This document shows, piece by piece, positions 42,895 through 51,865 of a stretch of DNA of 64,000 nt. The DNA is from an uncultured Acidobacteriota bacterium (GTDB lineage: Bacteria; Acidobacteriota; Blastocatellia; Pyrinomonadales; Pyrinomonadaceae). A program made the translations under genes and the position numbers. Location: contig CALMAH010000016.1 in NCBI GenBank assembly GCA_937859595.1, forward strand, positions 1-64,000, written 5' to 3'. How positions within the stretch are numbered: the first letter of the stretch is position 1; every line of letters begins with the position of its first letter. The notes beneath the pieces were generated by a model. The model was given only the letters and a program-made list of their open reading frames with translations, searched no databases and was not told where the DNA came from.

Positions 42895-44112
42895 ATGAAT
42901 AAAAAGAGCATCAAGGATATAGATATCAAAGGGAAGACGGTCTTCATACGCGTTGATTTCAACGTCCCGATCAAGGACGGGAAGATCGAGGACGATACGC
43001 GGATCCGCGGGGCCTTGCCGACGATAAAATATGCGGTCGAAAAAGGGGCAAGGGTTATCCTTGCGTCGCATCTTGGGCGTCCGTTGAAGGACAAGAAAAA
43101 GGCGGAAGAGAAGGGCCTGCCCTATGACGAAGGCAAATACACGCTGCGGCCGGTTGCGCACGACCTATCGGAATTGCTAGGCAGGCCGGTGGAATTTGAA
43201 GGTGCAGATGTTAAAGCACAGATCACAGGGCTTTCATCCGGTTCGGTACTAATGCGCGAGAACCTGAGGCTCGACCCCGGCGAAGAAAAGAACGATCAAG
43301 AGTTTGCAATGCAGCTTGCCGAGGGAATCGACATTTATGTAAACGACGCTTTTGGAACGGCGCATCGCGCACATGCCTCGACAGAGGGGATCACGCATCA
43401 CGTTGACACCTGTGTGGCTGGGCTGCTGATGGAAAAGGAATTGGCGTTTCTCGGCAAGGCCCTGCACGATCCCGAAAGGCCATTCGTAGCCATACTCGGC
43501 GGAGCGAAGGTTTCAGACAAGATCCCTGTCATCGAATCGCTGATCGAACGAAAGGTCGATAAGCTTTTGATCGGCGGCGCGATGGCGTACACCTTTTTTA
43601 AGGCCCAGGGCTACACGGTCGGAAAATCGCTGGTCGAGGACGATATGATGCCGACCGCGCTCGAGATCGAACAGAAGGCCAAAGATGCAGGGGTCGAACT
43701 CCTGCTGCCGACCGATCATCAGGTCGTCGATTCCTACGATCCTATCAACTCACGCAAGGCGATCCAGATAGAATTTACCAACGCTGGCCTCGTTGGGCTG
43801 GATATCGGCCCGGAAACCGCTGTGATATTTGCAAATGCACTTGAAGGCGCGAAGACCATTGTCTGGAACGGCCCGATGGGAATGTTCGAGGAAAAGCCGT
43901 TTGACGAAGGCACGCTTGCCATTGCACAGGCCGTCGCCGAAGCTACAGCAAAAGGAGCAACATCCATCGTCGGCGGAGGCGATTCGGTAGCGGCTGTGAA
44001 CCAGGCCGGACTTGCGGATAAGATAAGTCACATATCCACCGGCGGCGGTGCAACTCTCGAGTTTCTTGCCGGGGTGGAATTACCGGGTGTAGCGGCTTTG
44101 GATGACAAATAA
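42895..44112 (+). CDS. pgk: Phosphoglycerate kinase
   Basis: 405 residues. Transfers phosphate from 1,3-bisphosphoglycerate to ADP. Signature [12 protein letters not shown] (about 18-29), substrate-binding LASHLGRP (about 59-66), GGAKVSDKI, and the nucleotide-binding GGGDSVAA near 361. No ribosome-binding site is visible in the hairpin just upstream, so translation may depend on that structure. tpiA starts immediately after its stop. Confidence 0.98.
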   Translation: MNKKSIKDIDIKGKTVFIRVDFNVPIKDGKIEDDTRIRGALPTIKYAVEKGARVILASHLGRPLKDKKKAEEKGLPYDEGKYTLRPVAHDLSELLGRPVEFEGADVKAQITGLSSGSVLMRENLRLDPGEEKNDQEFAMQLAEGIDIYVNDAFGTAHRAHASTEGITHHVDTCVAGLLMEKELAFLGKALHDPERPFVAILGGAKVSDKIPVIESLIERKVDKLLIGGAMAYTFFKAQGYTVGKSLVEDDMMPTALEIEQKAKDAGVELLLPTDHQVVDSYDPINSRKAIQIEFTNAGLVGLDIGPETAVIFANALEGAKTIVWNGPMGMFEEKPFDEGTLAIAQAVAEATAKGATSIVGGGDSVAAVNQAGLADKISHISTGGGATLEFLAGVELPGVAALDDK

Positions 44113-44868
44113 ATGAGAAAACCTGTTATCGCGGGAAATTGGAAGATGTATAAGCTGCTCGGCGAAGCGGTTGATACTGCTGTAGCGTTAAAACCGCTTG
44201 TGGCCAATGCAAATCATTGCGAGGTGGTTATCGCTCCGGTATTTACAGCCCTTAAAACGGTTGCAGATCGGCTTGAAGGATCGAATATCAGGGTAGCGGC
44301 GCAGGATTGTGCCGTGCAGAATGATTTTGGGGCGCATACAGGAGAAGTGACTGCCGGAATGCTGAAAGACGCCGGCTGTTCGCATGTGATAATCGGCCAT
44401 AGCGAACGGCGACAGTATTACGGGGAAACCGATGAGGGTGTAAGTCGCAAGACAAAGGCAGCCTTATCGGCAAGCCTGACGGCCATTGTGTGTGTTGGCG
44501 AGCATCTCAACGAAAGGGAAGCGGGCAAGGCAGGATCGGTCGTATCAACCCAGCTTTCCGGGGGTCTCGATGGTTTGACAGCCGATGATATGGGACGTAT
44601 CATTATCGCTTACGAGCCTGTTTGGGCGATAGGTACGGGTAAAACCGCCTCGCCGGAACAGGCTCAAGAAATGCACGCCCATATCCGGTCAGTTATTGAC
44701 GGACAGCACGGCAAGGCGGTTTCCGAGCAAACGAGGATACTTTACGGCGGCTCGGTAAAACCGGAAAACATTGCCGAGTTGATGGAACAACCGGATATCG
44801 ACGGTGCTTTGGTCGGCGGTGCAAGCCTCGAAGCTGAGAGCTTTGCGAAGATAGTAAACTACCGGTAG
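44113..44868 (+). CDS. tpiA: Triosephosphate isomerase
   Basis: 251 residues. Interconverts dihydroxyacetone phosphate and glyceraldehyde 3-phosphate. AGNWKMYK (about 6-13, catalytic Lys), GHSERR (electrophile His, about 95), [14 protein letters not shown] (catalytic Glu about 165) and ILYGGSVKP are all present. Starts directly at the nucleotide after the pgk stop; secG follows after 42 nt. Confidence 0.98.
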   Translation: MRKPVIAGNWKMYKLLGEAVDTAVALKPLVANANHCEVVIAPVFTALKTVADRLEGSNIRVAAQDCAVQNDFGAHTGEVTAGMLKDAGCSHVIIGHSERRQYYGETDEGVSRKTKAALSASLTAIVCVGEHLNEREAGKAGSVVSTQLSGGLDGLTADDMGRIIIAYEPVWAIGTGKTASPEQAQEMHAHIRSVIDGQHGKAVSEQTRILYGGSVKPENIAELMEQPDIDGALVGGASLEAESFAKIVNYR

Positions 44869-44910
44869 GCAATTGCTCGCCGGCGAAAATGAAATCGGAG
44901 TTGTAAGGCC

Positions 44911-45345
44911 TTGATCTACGTTCTATACACATTATTCTTTCTTTCCTGCATTGTGTTGGTGGTCGCCGTGCTGCTCCAGCCCGGGAAGACGAGTGCCGGG
45001 GCTCTTTTCACCAGTAATGTTTCGAGCACCTCGTTTGGGCCGCGGGGTTCGGCATCGATCCTGGCCAAGATCACTATCGTCGCGGCATCGATCTTTATGG
45101 TCTCGGCTTTTATGATCTCATTGCCTGCGTTTCAGGGCGGAGGTTCAATGCTGCAACGGATAGGCGACCCGGGAGAAGCCGCATCGCCTGTGGTTCTGGA
45201 AGGTGAACAACCGGCGGAGAACGCTCCGGCCGAAGATGCTCCGCCCGCGAACGCCGATGAACAGGGTGTCGAAACACCGACCACGGAACCGCCGAGTAAC
45301 GTAGAAACACCGGAGGCGACGCCAGAGGCATCGCCGGCTAGTTAG
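44911..45345 (+). CDS. secG: Protein translocase subunit SecG
   Basis: 144 residues from a TTG at 44911 with CGGAG 12 nt upstream; the true Met is therefore encoded by TTG. SecG architecture: first helix (IYVLYTLFFLSCIVLVVAVLLQPGKTSAG), the conserved GPRGSASILAKITIV second helix, and a long Glu/Pro/Ala-rich tail (about 85-144) that is not part of the core. It joins SecYE in the membrane. Adjacent to tpiA, a linkage found in many bacteria. Confidence 0.93.
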   Translation: MIYVLYTLFFLSCIVLVVAVLLQPGKTSAGALFTSNVSSTSFGPRGSASILAKITIVAASIFMVSAFMISLPAFQGGGSMLQRIGDPGEAASPVVLEGEQPAENAPAEDAPPANADEQGVETPTTEPPSNVETPEATPEASPAS

Positions 45346-45360
45346 TTATTTGAGATCTTT

Positions 45361-45445
45361 GCTGAGGTGGCGTAATTGGTAGCCGCGCACGTTTGAGGGG
45401 CGTGTGGAGAAATCCGTGCGGGTTCGAGTCCCGCCCTCAGCACCA
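45361..45445 (+). tRNA. tRNA-Leu (anticodon GAG)
   Basis: 85 nt with encoded CCA. Acceptor GCTGAGG pairs with CCTCAGC; anticodon stem CACGT/GCGTG encloses TTGAGGG with anticodon GAG, reading CTC and CTT; a long variable arm (GGAGAAATCC region) and T-arm GGTTCGAGTCC follow. Typical class II tRNA-Leu, 15 bp after secG. Confidence 0.96.
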
Positions 45446-45452
45446 AACATCA

Positions 45453-45480
45453 AGCAGGCTTTACGGCCTGTTTTTCTTTT
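45453..45480 (+). terminator. Intrinsic terminator after tRNA-Leu
   Basis: CAGGC (45455-45459), 6-nt loop, GCCTG (45466-45470), then TTTTTCTTTT. It ends the secG/tRNA-Leu transcript. Confidence 0.75.
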
Positions 45481-45500
45481 CTGTCGAAACGCCGGAGAAT

Positions 45501-46388
45501 TCATTTGACCATCATGGTTCCGGTACCCTCATCGGTGAACACCTCAGACAGAAGCGCGTTCCGGGTGTTTCCGCCGATGACATGGCAGGACGGCACCCCC
45601 CGACCAATAACCGAAATCAGGTTTTCCAGCTTTGGTATCATTCCGCCGGTCGCCTTTCCGGTGTCGATCATCTCCCTTGCCTCTTGAACCGTCAGCCGAT
45701 CCAGCTTCGAAAGCTCATTGCCGGGTTCGAGGTAAATGCCATTAACGTCCGACATCAATATCAGCTTTTCAGCCGAGAGGCTTACGGCGATCTCCGATGC
45801 AATGGTATCTGCATTGATGTTGAAGACCTTACCCTTATCGTCTGCTCCAAGAGATGAGACCACGGGGAGGTAACCTCCCTGCAAAAGTAATTCGAGAAGA
45901 TGAGTGTCAACCGCGACAACATCTCCCACATTGCCAAAGTCGACAGACCGCATTTCGCCGGTCTCCCTATTCAATATCTCCTTTGGCGGGCGTCGTTCGG
46001 CCCTAATCACTCCGCCATCAACGCCGGAAAGCCCAACCGCATCTACACCATGGCCACGAAGCTCTGAAAGTATCTCGGTATTTATCTTTCCGCGAAAGAT
46101 CATTTTCGCCAGGTCGAGCGTATCGTCGTCCGTTACTCGGCGACCCTCGATAATGGTCTGTACCACACCGAGCTTCTGTGCGAGCTCGGTAAGCTGTTTG
46201 CCGCCGCCGTGGATCACGCAAACCCGTATCCCAACCTGATGGAGCAGTGCCAGCTCTTCAGCCAAAGACGCCAGATTTTCTCGATCCTCAGTCACTTTGC
46301 CGGAAAACTTTACGACAAAGGTCTTGCCCTGGAATCGTTGTATGTACGGCAGGGCCTCGCGCAGTAAATCTAAAGTGTGAATCTCCAT
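45501..46388 (-). CDS. argB: Acetylglutamate kinase
   Basis: 295 residues. Phosphorylates N-acetylglutamate, second step of arginine synthesis. FVVKFSGKV (about 24-32), the HGGGKQL substrate loop (about 60-66), NINADTIASEIA (about 191-202) and KATGGMIPKL are conserved. Last gene of the arg operon, 1 nt after an unrecognised small exported protein. Confidence 0.96.
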   Translation of the reverse strand: MEIHTLDLLREALPYIQRFQGKTFVVKFSGKVTEDRENLASLAEELALLHQVGIRVCVIHGGGKQLTELAQKLGVVQTIIEGRRVTDDDTLDLAKMIFRGKINTEILSELRGHGVDAVGLSGVDGGVIRAERRPPKEILNRETGEMRSVDFGNVGDVVAVDTHLLELLLQGGYLPVVSSLGADDKGKVFNINADTIASEIAVSLSAEKLILMSDVNGIYLEPGNELSKLDRLTVQEAREMIDTGKATGGMIPKLENLISVIGRGVPSCHVIGGNTRNALLSEVFTDEGTGTMMVK

Positions 46389-46934
46389 TTATGGGTTGAT
46401 CCTCTCATAAAGCAGGACATTGCGTCCTCCAAAACACCCTCCAAAAAGGTTGCTAACTGCGTAAAACGATTCTTTGTTATCTGCCGTTATCTCCAACAAA
46501 TACGGCGTGGTGTCCGTTTCCAGCGTATGAAACATAATATATCCGTCAACCACGGTTCCGGCTAGATAGTTCCTTCCGCCGCGATTTTCAAGATCAGGTG
46601 TCGGAAAGTCAGTACTTCGATAACCTCGTACAAAAGCAACAGCGTGTTCTTTCTGCAAATTTGGGAAGAACTTGTCATACATATAGGTTTCTGTAAATTC
46701 AGCATATGGGAACAGCTTCTTTAATGAGTTTCTCAGTGTCTCTGAATTATTGCGTCCTAATGGATAGACGCGATATCGTAGATCCTCTGCAACGGTACCG
46801 TTTCGGACAAAGACCGAATAGGTCTTTGTTGAATGCCCACACTGTTGACCGTTCAAATTAATAGCGAACCCGGAGACTACAACAAGTGTGATTCCGAGAA
46901 TAGCAATCCACCTAAGAAACATAGTCCTGTTCAC
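46389..46934 (-). CDS. Unrecognised exported protein inside the arg operon
   Basis: 181 residues with one N-terminal hydrophobic segment (about 8-28, signal peptide or anchor). The rest shows a compact domain with several Cys (CGHSTKTYSVFV at the start, FGGCFGGRN near the end) that may form a disulphide outside the cytoplasm. It sits between argF' and argB with 1-3 nt gaps, so it is translated with arginine enzymes, yet nothing in the sequence suggests a biosynthetic role. No homologue recognised. Confidence 0.75.
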   Translation of the reverse strand: MNRTMFLRWIAILGITLVVVSGFAINLNGQQCGHSTKTYSVFVRNGTVAEDLRYRVYPLGRNNSETLRNSLKKLFPYAEFTETYMYDKFFPNLQKEHAVAFVRGYRSTDFPTPDLENRGGRNYLAGTVVDGYIMFHTLETDTTPYLLEITADNKESFYAVSNLFGGCFGGRNVLLYERINP

Positions 46935-46937
46935 CTC

Positions 46938-47948
46938 CTAACTGGGAATAGATGCGAATAAATGGCTTATGATTGCCTTCTGCATATGAAGTCGATTTTC
47001 GGCCTGATCGATGACACAGGAGCGATCTCCGTCAATAACTTGATCCGTCACGATGACGTTCCGCCGAACGGGGAGGCAGTGCATAAAGATGGCTTCGTTC
47101 GTAAGTGACATTTTGTGTTCATCTACTATCCATTCGTCTCGAAACTGACGCCGATGGGCGACGTCCGCGTCTGCATTCCCGTAAAACTCTTTACCGCCCC
47201 AACTCTTGGCGTAAACGACCTCAATTTCTTCGTATGCCGCTTCAAGGTCATGCGTGATCTCTATACTTCCGCCGGATGCTGCCGCATGATGTTCTGCATC
47301 GTGGATGAGTTCCTCGTCCAGCTCATAACCCTTTGGATGAGCGATCCTAAGGTCGTGGCCAAATTGGGCCGTGGCGAGAGCAAAGCTGTTCGGGACGGCC
47401 ATGGGCAGCGGTTTCGGGTGCCATGCCCAGGTTAGGAGGACTTTCTTTTTCTTGTTTCCGAGCTTTTCGCGGATAGTCATCATATCGGCCATCGACTGGC
47501 AGGGGTGATGCATCGCCGATTCCAGATTGATGATGGGCACCGAAGCATATTTGGCAAAAGCATTCAGGACCGGATCGGTGCGTTCGGTTTCCCAATCCTT
47601 TAATTCCGCAAATGTCCTGACGCCTATCGCGCTGACATATCTTTCAAGGACACGGACAAATTCCTTCAGATGTTCGGTCTTGTCACCATCCATTACAACC
47701 CCTTCGCGATACTCCAAGGTCCACGATGTGCTGCCCGGTTCGAGAATTACCGGGTTTCCGCCCAGCTCATATATCCCAACCTGCATCGAGGCTCTCGTCC
47801 GCAAACTGGGATTGAAAAAAACAAGAGCGACCGACTTGCCGGCAAGCGGCTTTTCGGTCAGATCTCCTCGCTTGATCTGCGTCGCTAAGTTGATGATCGC
47901 GGTCAACTGATCCAACGAAAACTCGGATGTTGAAAGAAAGTTACTCAT
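46938..47948 (-). CDS. argF': N-acyl-ornithine carbamoyltransferase
   Basis: 336 residues. Carbamoylates N-acetyl- or N-succinyl-ornithine, not free ornithine, in the variant arginine pathway. It has the carbamoyl-phosphate loop FFNPSLRTRASM (about 44-55), HPCQSMAD (about 147-154) and HCLPVRRNV. The W-loop (GSTSWTLEY) and VVMDGDKTEH region mark the N-acyl-ornithine clade. The residue known to separate acetyl from succinyl forms appears as Thr. The stop codon of argD overlaps its start by 4 nt. Confidence 0.9.
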   Translation of the reverse strand: MSNFLSTSEFSLDQLTAIINLATQIKRGDLTEKPLAGKSVALVFFNPSLRTRASMQVGIYELGGNPVILEPGSTSWTLEYREGVVMDGDKTEHLKEFVRVLERYVSAIGVRTFAELKDWETERTDPVLNAFAKYASVPIINLESAMHHPCQSMADMMTIREKLGNKKKKVLLTWAWHPKPLPMAVPNSFALATAQFGHDLRIAHPKGYELDEELIHDAEHHAAASGGSIEITHDLEAAYEEIEVVYAKSWGGKEFYGNADADVAHRRQFRDEWIVDEHKMSLTNEAIFMHCLPVRRNVIVTDQVIDGDRSCVIDQAENRLHMQKAIISHLFASIPS

Positions 47949-49108
47949 TCCGACAATACCTCGCAGGCTCGCTCTATTTCGTCAATGGCCACAGACATGG
48001 GTGGCAGGAGGCGAAGGACATTTGGGTCGCTCGATGTTCCCGTAATGATCTTATTACCGAGCAATTTATCGTAAGCTGGTCTGCACGGCCCCTCGAATTC
48101 TATACCGAGAAGACATCCTTTCCCACGGACCCCGACAATGCCAGGTGCACCGGAGAGCCTCCTGCGTACCGCACTTTCGACAACACGGGCGTTTTCCATC
48201 ATCTTGTCTTCTTCAATCGCTTCAAGCGTCGCGATCACTGCGGCCATCGCCATCATCCCGCCGCCGAACGTGCTTCCAAGGTCGTTTATCTCTATTTGGG
48301 ACGATATGGCTTCTGTTACAAGACAGGCACCGACGGGAATGCCGCTGCCGAGCGATTTCGCCAGCGTAACGATATCCGGAACAACTCCCCCCGCAAGATC
48401 GCTCCCCGCGAAAAACCAATTGCAGGTGCGCCCGATCCCCGTTTGAACTTCATCGAAGATCAGCATTGCACCGGCCTCATCACAGATCTCGCGAAGCCGG
48501 ACGAAAAATAATGGATCGGCCTCGACAACACCGGCCATTGACTGTATCGGTTCCAGAATTACACCTGCCGTTTCCGCGTCGATCGTTTTCTGTGCGCTGT
48601 CTATATCTCCAAATATCGCCTCGACGTGAAATGGAACATTGGGTTCGCCGAGCCTACGGTATTGACCGAGAAAGCTTGCCGAGATCGAATCGGCAGTACG
48701 GCCGTGAAACCCGCCGGAGAAAGAGACGACCTTTTCGCGACCCGTAGCCATTCTAGCCATTCGCATCGCATTTTCATTTGCTTCCGTTCCGGAATTGCAA
48801 AAGAATGCCTTTGTCAATTGAACGGGTGCGACCGAAACGAGTTTTTCTGCCGCTCGGCCTCGGATCTCGGAGTAGACCAAATTTGAATAAAAAAACACCT
48901 TCTCGGCCTGTTCCTTGATCGCATTTATCAGATGGGGGTGCGAATGGCCGGCAGAGCAGACGGCATGACCGCCGTAAAGGTCCAAGTACTTTTCGCCTTC
49001 GCTGGTCCACACCCACTCGCCTTTACCGTGCTCGACGGCTATCGGCATCTTGGCGTAAGTCTCGACCTGAAAGGCGTCTTCCGTCGCTTTGATCTCGTTA
49101 AACTTCAT
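47945..49108 (-). CDS. argD: Acetylornithine aminotransferase
   Basis: 387 residues. PLP enzyme making N-acetylornithine from N-acetylglutamate semialdehyde. Class III aminotransferase: NSGTEANENAMRMAR (about 105-119), GFHGRT (about 133-138), FDEVQTGIGRTC (about 219-230) and the Schiff-base Lys in TLAKSLGSG (about 250). The C-terminus is short. It starts 1 nt before argC's stop region and overlaps argF'; part of the arg operon. Confidence 0.95.
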   Translation of the reverse strand: MKFNEIKATEDAFQVETYAKMPIAVEHGKGEWVWTSEGEKYLDLYGGHAVCSAGHSHPHLINAIKEQAEKVFFYSNLVYSEIRGRAAEKLVSVAPVQLTKAFFCNSGTEANENAMRMARMATGREKVVSFSGGFHGRTADSISASFLGQYRRLGEPNVPFHVEAIFGDIDSAQKTIDAETAGVILEPIQSMAGVVEADPLFFVRLREICDEAGAMLIFDEVQTGIGRTCNWFFAGSDLAGGVVPDIVTLAKSLGSGIPVGACLVTEAISSQIEINDLGSTFGGGMMAMAAVIATLEAIEEDKMMENARVVESAVRRRLSGAPGIVGVRGKGCLLGIEFEGPCRPAYDKLLGNKIITGTSSDPNVLRLLPPMSVAIDEIERACEVLSE

Positions 49109-49109
49109 A

Positions 49110-50147
49110 TCAGGGATTGCTTCCGGTAAACATCAGCCCGGTACTCTCCTCCAGCCCAAACATCAGGTTCATGTTCTGGACAGCCTGGCCGGCGGCCCCT
49201 TTTACAAGATTGTCGATCGCCGCGAAAACGGCCAAATTGCGGCCAGAGACATTAATTGAAAGGTCACAGAAATTTGTAGTCTTTACCCAATTTATATCGG
49301 GCGACACTTCTACAATCCTGACGAAGAACGAATCGGCATAGAAATGTTCGTAAAGGTTGCGAGCATCTTCATTCGTCAGTTCAACCGTCGTTTCCATGTA
49401 ACACGAGGCGAAAATGCCGCGAGAAACCGGCAGGCTATGGGTCATGAAGACGAGCTCATTGTCAAAACTCGCAAGCTGTTCAAGATGCTGCTCTATTTCC
49501 GGGACGTGCTGATGTGTGAACGGCTTGTAGGCATAGAACGAATTCGTCCGCTGGGGATGGTGCGTATTCGCCGCCGGCTTCGCTCCGGAACCGGACGAGC
49601 CCGTTTTTGCATCGACGATCACCTTTCCGTTCAGCAGCCCGCTTTTGACCATCGGGGCGAGCGCAAGGAGCGTTGCCGTCGCAAAGCAGCCCGGATTTGC
49701 GATCAAGCGTGCCTTTTTGATGGACTCGCGGTTCGTTTCCGTGAGTCCATAGACGAATTGGCCTTGAATTTCCCCGGCGTGTTTCTGCCTATAGAAGCGT
49801 TCGAATGTCTTAGGGTCGTCTAAACGGAAATCGCCCGAAAGATCGATGGCTTTTACGTGCGAGGGTAATTTGGGGATCAGATCCAACGCCTGTCCGTGTG
49901 GCATAGCGAAGAAAGCGATGTCGATATCCTCAATCACGGTCATATCATCCGGACTCTCGATAAACCTAAGGTCTGTAAGGCCTAGAAGATTTCGGTGAAC
50001 GTCGGTTACAGCCTTTCCTGCATGTGCGCTAGCGGTCACGAACGCGATCTCGGCGTTCGGGTGAAACAACAAGATCCGGAGCAGCTCGCTCCCGCCGTAA
50101 CCAGAGCCGCCAAAGATGCCGACCCTTATCTTTTCTGATTCAGACAT
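49110..50147 (-). CDS. argC: N-acetyl-gamma-glutamyl-phosphate reductase
   Basis: 345 residues. NADPH-dependent reduction of N-acetylglutamyl phosphate to the semialdehyde. NADP-binding GIFGGSGYGGSELLR (about 10-24), catalytic Cys in ANPGCFATATLL (about 150-161), KTGSSGSGAKP and the conserved HTHQHVPEI-like segment (FTHQHVPEIEQHL). Overlaps the end of argR by 8 nt, so they are coupled. Confidence 0.96.
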   Translation of the reverse strand: MSESEKIRVGIFGGSGYGGSELLRILLFHPNAEIAFVTASAHAGKAVTDVHRNLLGLTDLRFIESPDDMTVIEDIDIAFFAMPHGQALDLIPKLPSHVKAIDLSGDFRLDDPKTFERFYRQKHAGEIQGQFVYGLTETNRESIKKARLIANPGCFATATLLALAPMVKSGLLNGKVIVDAKTGSSGSGAKPAANTHHPQRTNSFYAYKPFTHQHVPEIEQHLEQLASFDNELVFMTHSLPVSRGIFASCYMETTVELTNEDARNLYEHFYADSFFVRIVEVSPDINWVKTTNFCDLSINVSGRNLAVFAAIDNLVKGAAGQAVQNMNLMFGLEESTGLMFTGSNP

Positions 50148-50559
50148 TCAGATCCTCCCTTAGCCTTTGAATGACGTCCGCCTGGTCCTTCTTGCTGTTC
50201 ACAGCAATGAATACGGTATCGTCACCGGCAATGGTCCCGACGATCCCGGAGTATTGCCTTTCATCGATCTCGACAGCGAGGGCTGATGCGAGGCCGGGGC
50301 GGCACCTTGCGACAATAAGATTGTTGCCCGCAGGCGACAGGCTGAGAGTGTCGAACTCTCTGCCAGGGGTTGAATTTCGTCCGACTATGTATTTTCCGTC
50401 GATCTTTTCTATGCCAAGTTCGTTTAGGTCACGCGACACGCTGGCCTGCGTTGCAGCAAAGCCATTGCGTTCCAGCAATCTCACCAGCGCGGACTGATCT
50501 TTGATCGATGTGCGTGTGACCAACTGCAAAATCTTTCTATGCCGGGCAGATCTGTTCAT
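50140..50559 (-). CDS. argR: Arginine repressor
   Basis: 139 residues from the ATG at 50559; the frame is open further upstream but overlaps the operator. N-terminal winged HTH (RHRKILQLV, then ATQASVSRDLNELGI, recognition helix with Ser-Arg) and the C-terminal hexamerisation and arginine-binding domain with GTIAGDDTVFIAV (about 110-122). First gene of argR-C-D-F'-orf-B; two ARG-box-like palindromes directly upstream show autoregulation of the whole operon. Confidence 0.95.
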   Translation of the reverse strand: MNRSARHRKILQLVTRTSIKDQSALVRLLERNGFAATQASVSRDLNELGIEKIDGKYIVGRNSTPGREFDTLSLSPAGNNLIVARCRPGLASALAVEIDERQYSGIVGTIAGDDTVFIAVNSKKDQADVIQRLREDLNV

Positions 50560-50565
50560 ATCAAG

Positions 50566-50598
50566 TGCATAATATGCACTAGTGATGCATATTATGCA
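50566..50598. promoter_or_regulatory. Tandem ARG boxes upstream of argR
   Basis: Two near-identical 13-bp palindromes, TGCATAATATGCA (50566-50578) and TGCATATTATGCA (50586-50598), with centres 20 bp apart, 6 bp upstream of the argR start. ArgR hexamers bind paired boxes with about two-turn spacing. TATTAT (minus strand) inside a box could be the -10. Confidence 0.8.
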
Positions 50599-50654
50599 AC
50601 TCAGATGCAACGAATCCTGTGTTTACTGCCTTTCAAGTGGTCCGGTAGGCGGAT

Positions 50655-51860
50655 CTAGAATATCGACACTCGAATGCGGAGGTATTTCCTTGGGTTTTGT
50701 CGAAAATCGTAGAGAAGCTTTGTGCCCTCGCTGGAGAGTTGGTTTACGTTCGATGCGGTCTGATTGATGCTGTTATAAAGCGTTTCGTCGGTTACGAGCC
50801 TACCGATCGTCCCTTTACCGGCCTGGGCATCCGCGAGGAGATTTTCCAGCCTCGTGGCTGTGGAATTGAAGCGAGCTATGGTGTCGCGGGTATCTTCGTA
50901 GAGTTTTTCGTCTTTTAGCAGTTTACCGAGCGAACCGCTGCCTACGGCCATATCGCCGGTGATTATCTTCAGATCATCGGCGATCGCATTGATCTTTGAT
51001 GTAGTTGTACGAAGATCTATGACCGCCGCTCGCGTTTCGTTATAGAGCGCATCGTCGGTGACAAACTTGCCTGCTGTGCCTCGGCCCTGTCGAATATCAC
51101 TGGAAATAGCCTCAAGCTGTGCGACGGTACGGTTAAGATTGTTATACAGGTCCGGATTGTTAATAAATTGTCCGGCCGTTCCGTCCCCCCTGTTCAACTT
51201 TTCGATGGTGGTCTGGAGCTTGACCATCGTTAGCCTGGTCTCGGCAACGGTCGCATCGAGATTTCGGTAAAGCGATTCGTCGTTGACGATGCGCCCGATG
51301 GTTCCTTCGCCCTGGTTTGCCTTGTTCAGGATCTCGTTGGCGGGTACCGCGAGCCGGTTTATTTGCTGAAGAAGATCGTTACCGGTCTTGGTCAGCTGAT
51401 TGATCGAGATAGCCTCGCTGGATTCAAGAATATGGTCTTCATTTACCGGTGTACCTTTGGCGGTTCCGGGCATTATGTTTATGACCTTATCGTTAGCAAG
51501 CACGGAGACGGCAATGAGTTGGGCTGTAGAATCGGTCCGGATCCGTTCATTAATGGGACGTCCGCCGAGTTCGTTGTCCACGAGCATGATGGCCTCGACC
51601 TTTGCCTCTTCGGGCGAATCCGGGGGCAAGAGGATCACTTCCTGGACCTTTCCGATACGTACACCGGCTAGCTGCACTTCGGAGCCGTTGCGAAGTCCGT
51701 CCGCCGCGGCGAAACGAGCCTTTAACCTTAGCTTCGTCGAAAAGGGATTGAAATCCCCGGTCGAGTTGAGTATCAGGAAAGCGAGCACAAGCAGCCCGGC
51801 CAGCGCGAATATGCCGACGCGTAGCTGACTTAAGGTCGTTGCATTTCTTGTCTGTACCAT
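50655..51860 (-). CDS. mlaD: MCE/MlaD-type lipid-transport protein with five C-terminal repeats
   Basis: 401 residues: N-terminal membrane anchor (about 13-33), the MCE domain (about 38-115, SEVQLAGVRIGKVQEVIL) and a C-terminal helical region holding repeated units of pattern GxGTxGxxxxDxxLYxN at about 190, 233, 270, 320 and 357 (e.g. GEGTIGRIVNDESLYRNL, GDGTAGQFINNPDLYNNL, GRGTAGKFVTDDALYNET, GKGTIGRLVTDETLYNSI). It forms the periplasmic ring for phospholipid movement with MlaE/F. Repeats suggest a long tubular or barrel extension to the outer membrane. Confidence 0.9.
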   Translation of the reverse strand: MVQTRNATTLSQLRVGIFALAGLLVLAFLILNSTGDFNPFSTKLRLKARFAAADGLRNGSEVQLAGVRIGKVQEVILLPPDSPEEAKVEAIMLVDNELGGRPINERIRTDSTAQLIAVSVLANDKVINIMPGTAKGTPVNEDHILESSEAISINQLTKTGNDLLQQINRLAVPANEILNKANQGEGTIGRIVNDESLYRNLDATVAETRLTMVKLQTTIEKLNRGDGTAGQFINNPDLYNNLNRTVAQLEAISSDIRQGRGTAGKFVTDDALYNETRAAVIDLRTTTSKINAIADDLKIITGDMAVGSGSLGKLLKDEKLYEDTRDTIARFNSTATRLENLLADAQAGKGTIGRLVTDETLYNSINQTASNVNQLSSEGTKLLYDFRQNPRKYLRIRVSIF

Positions 51861-51865
51861 GTTGT

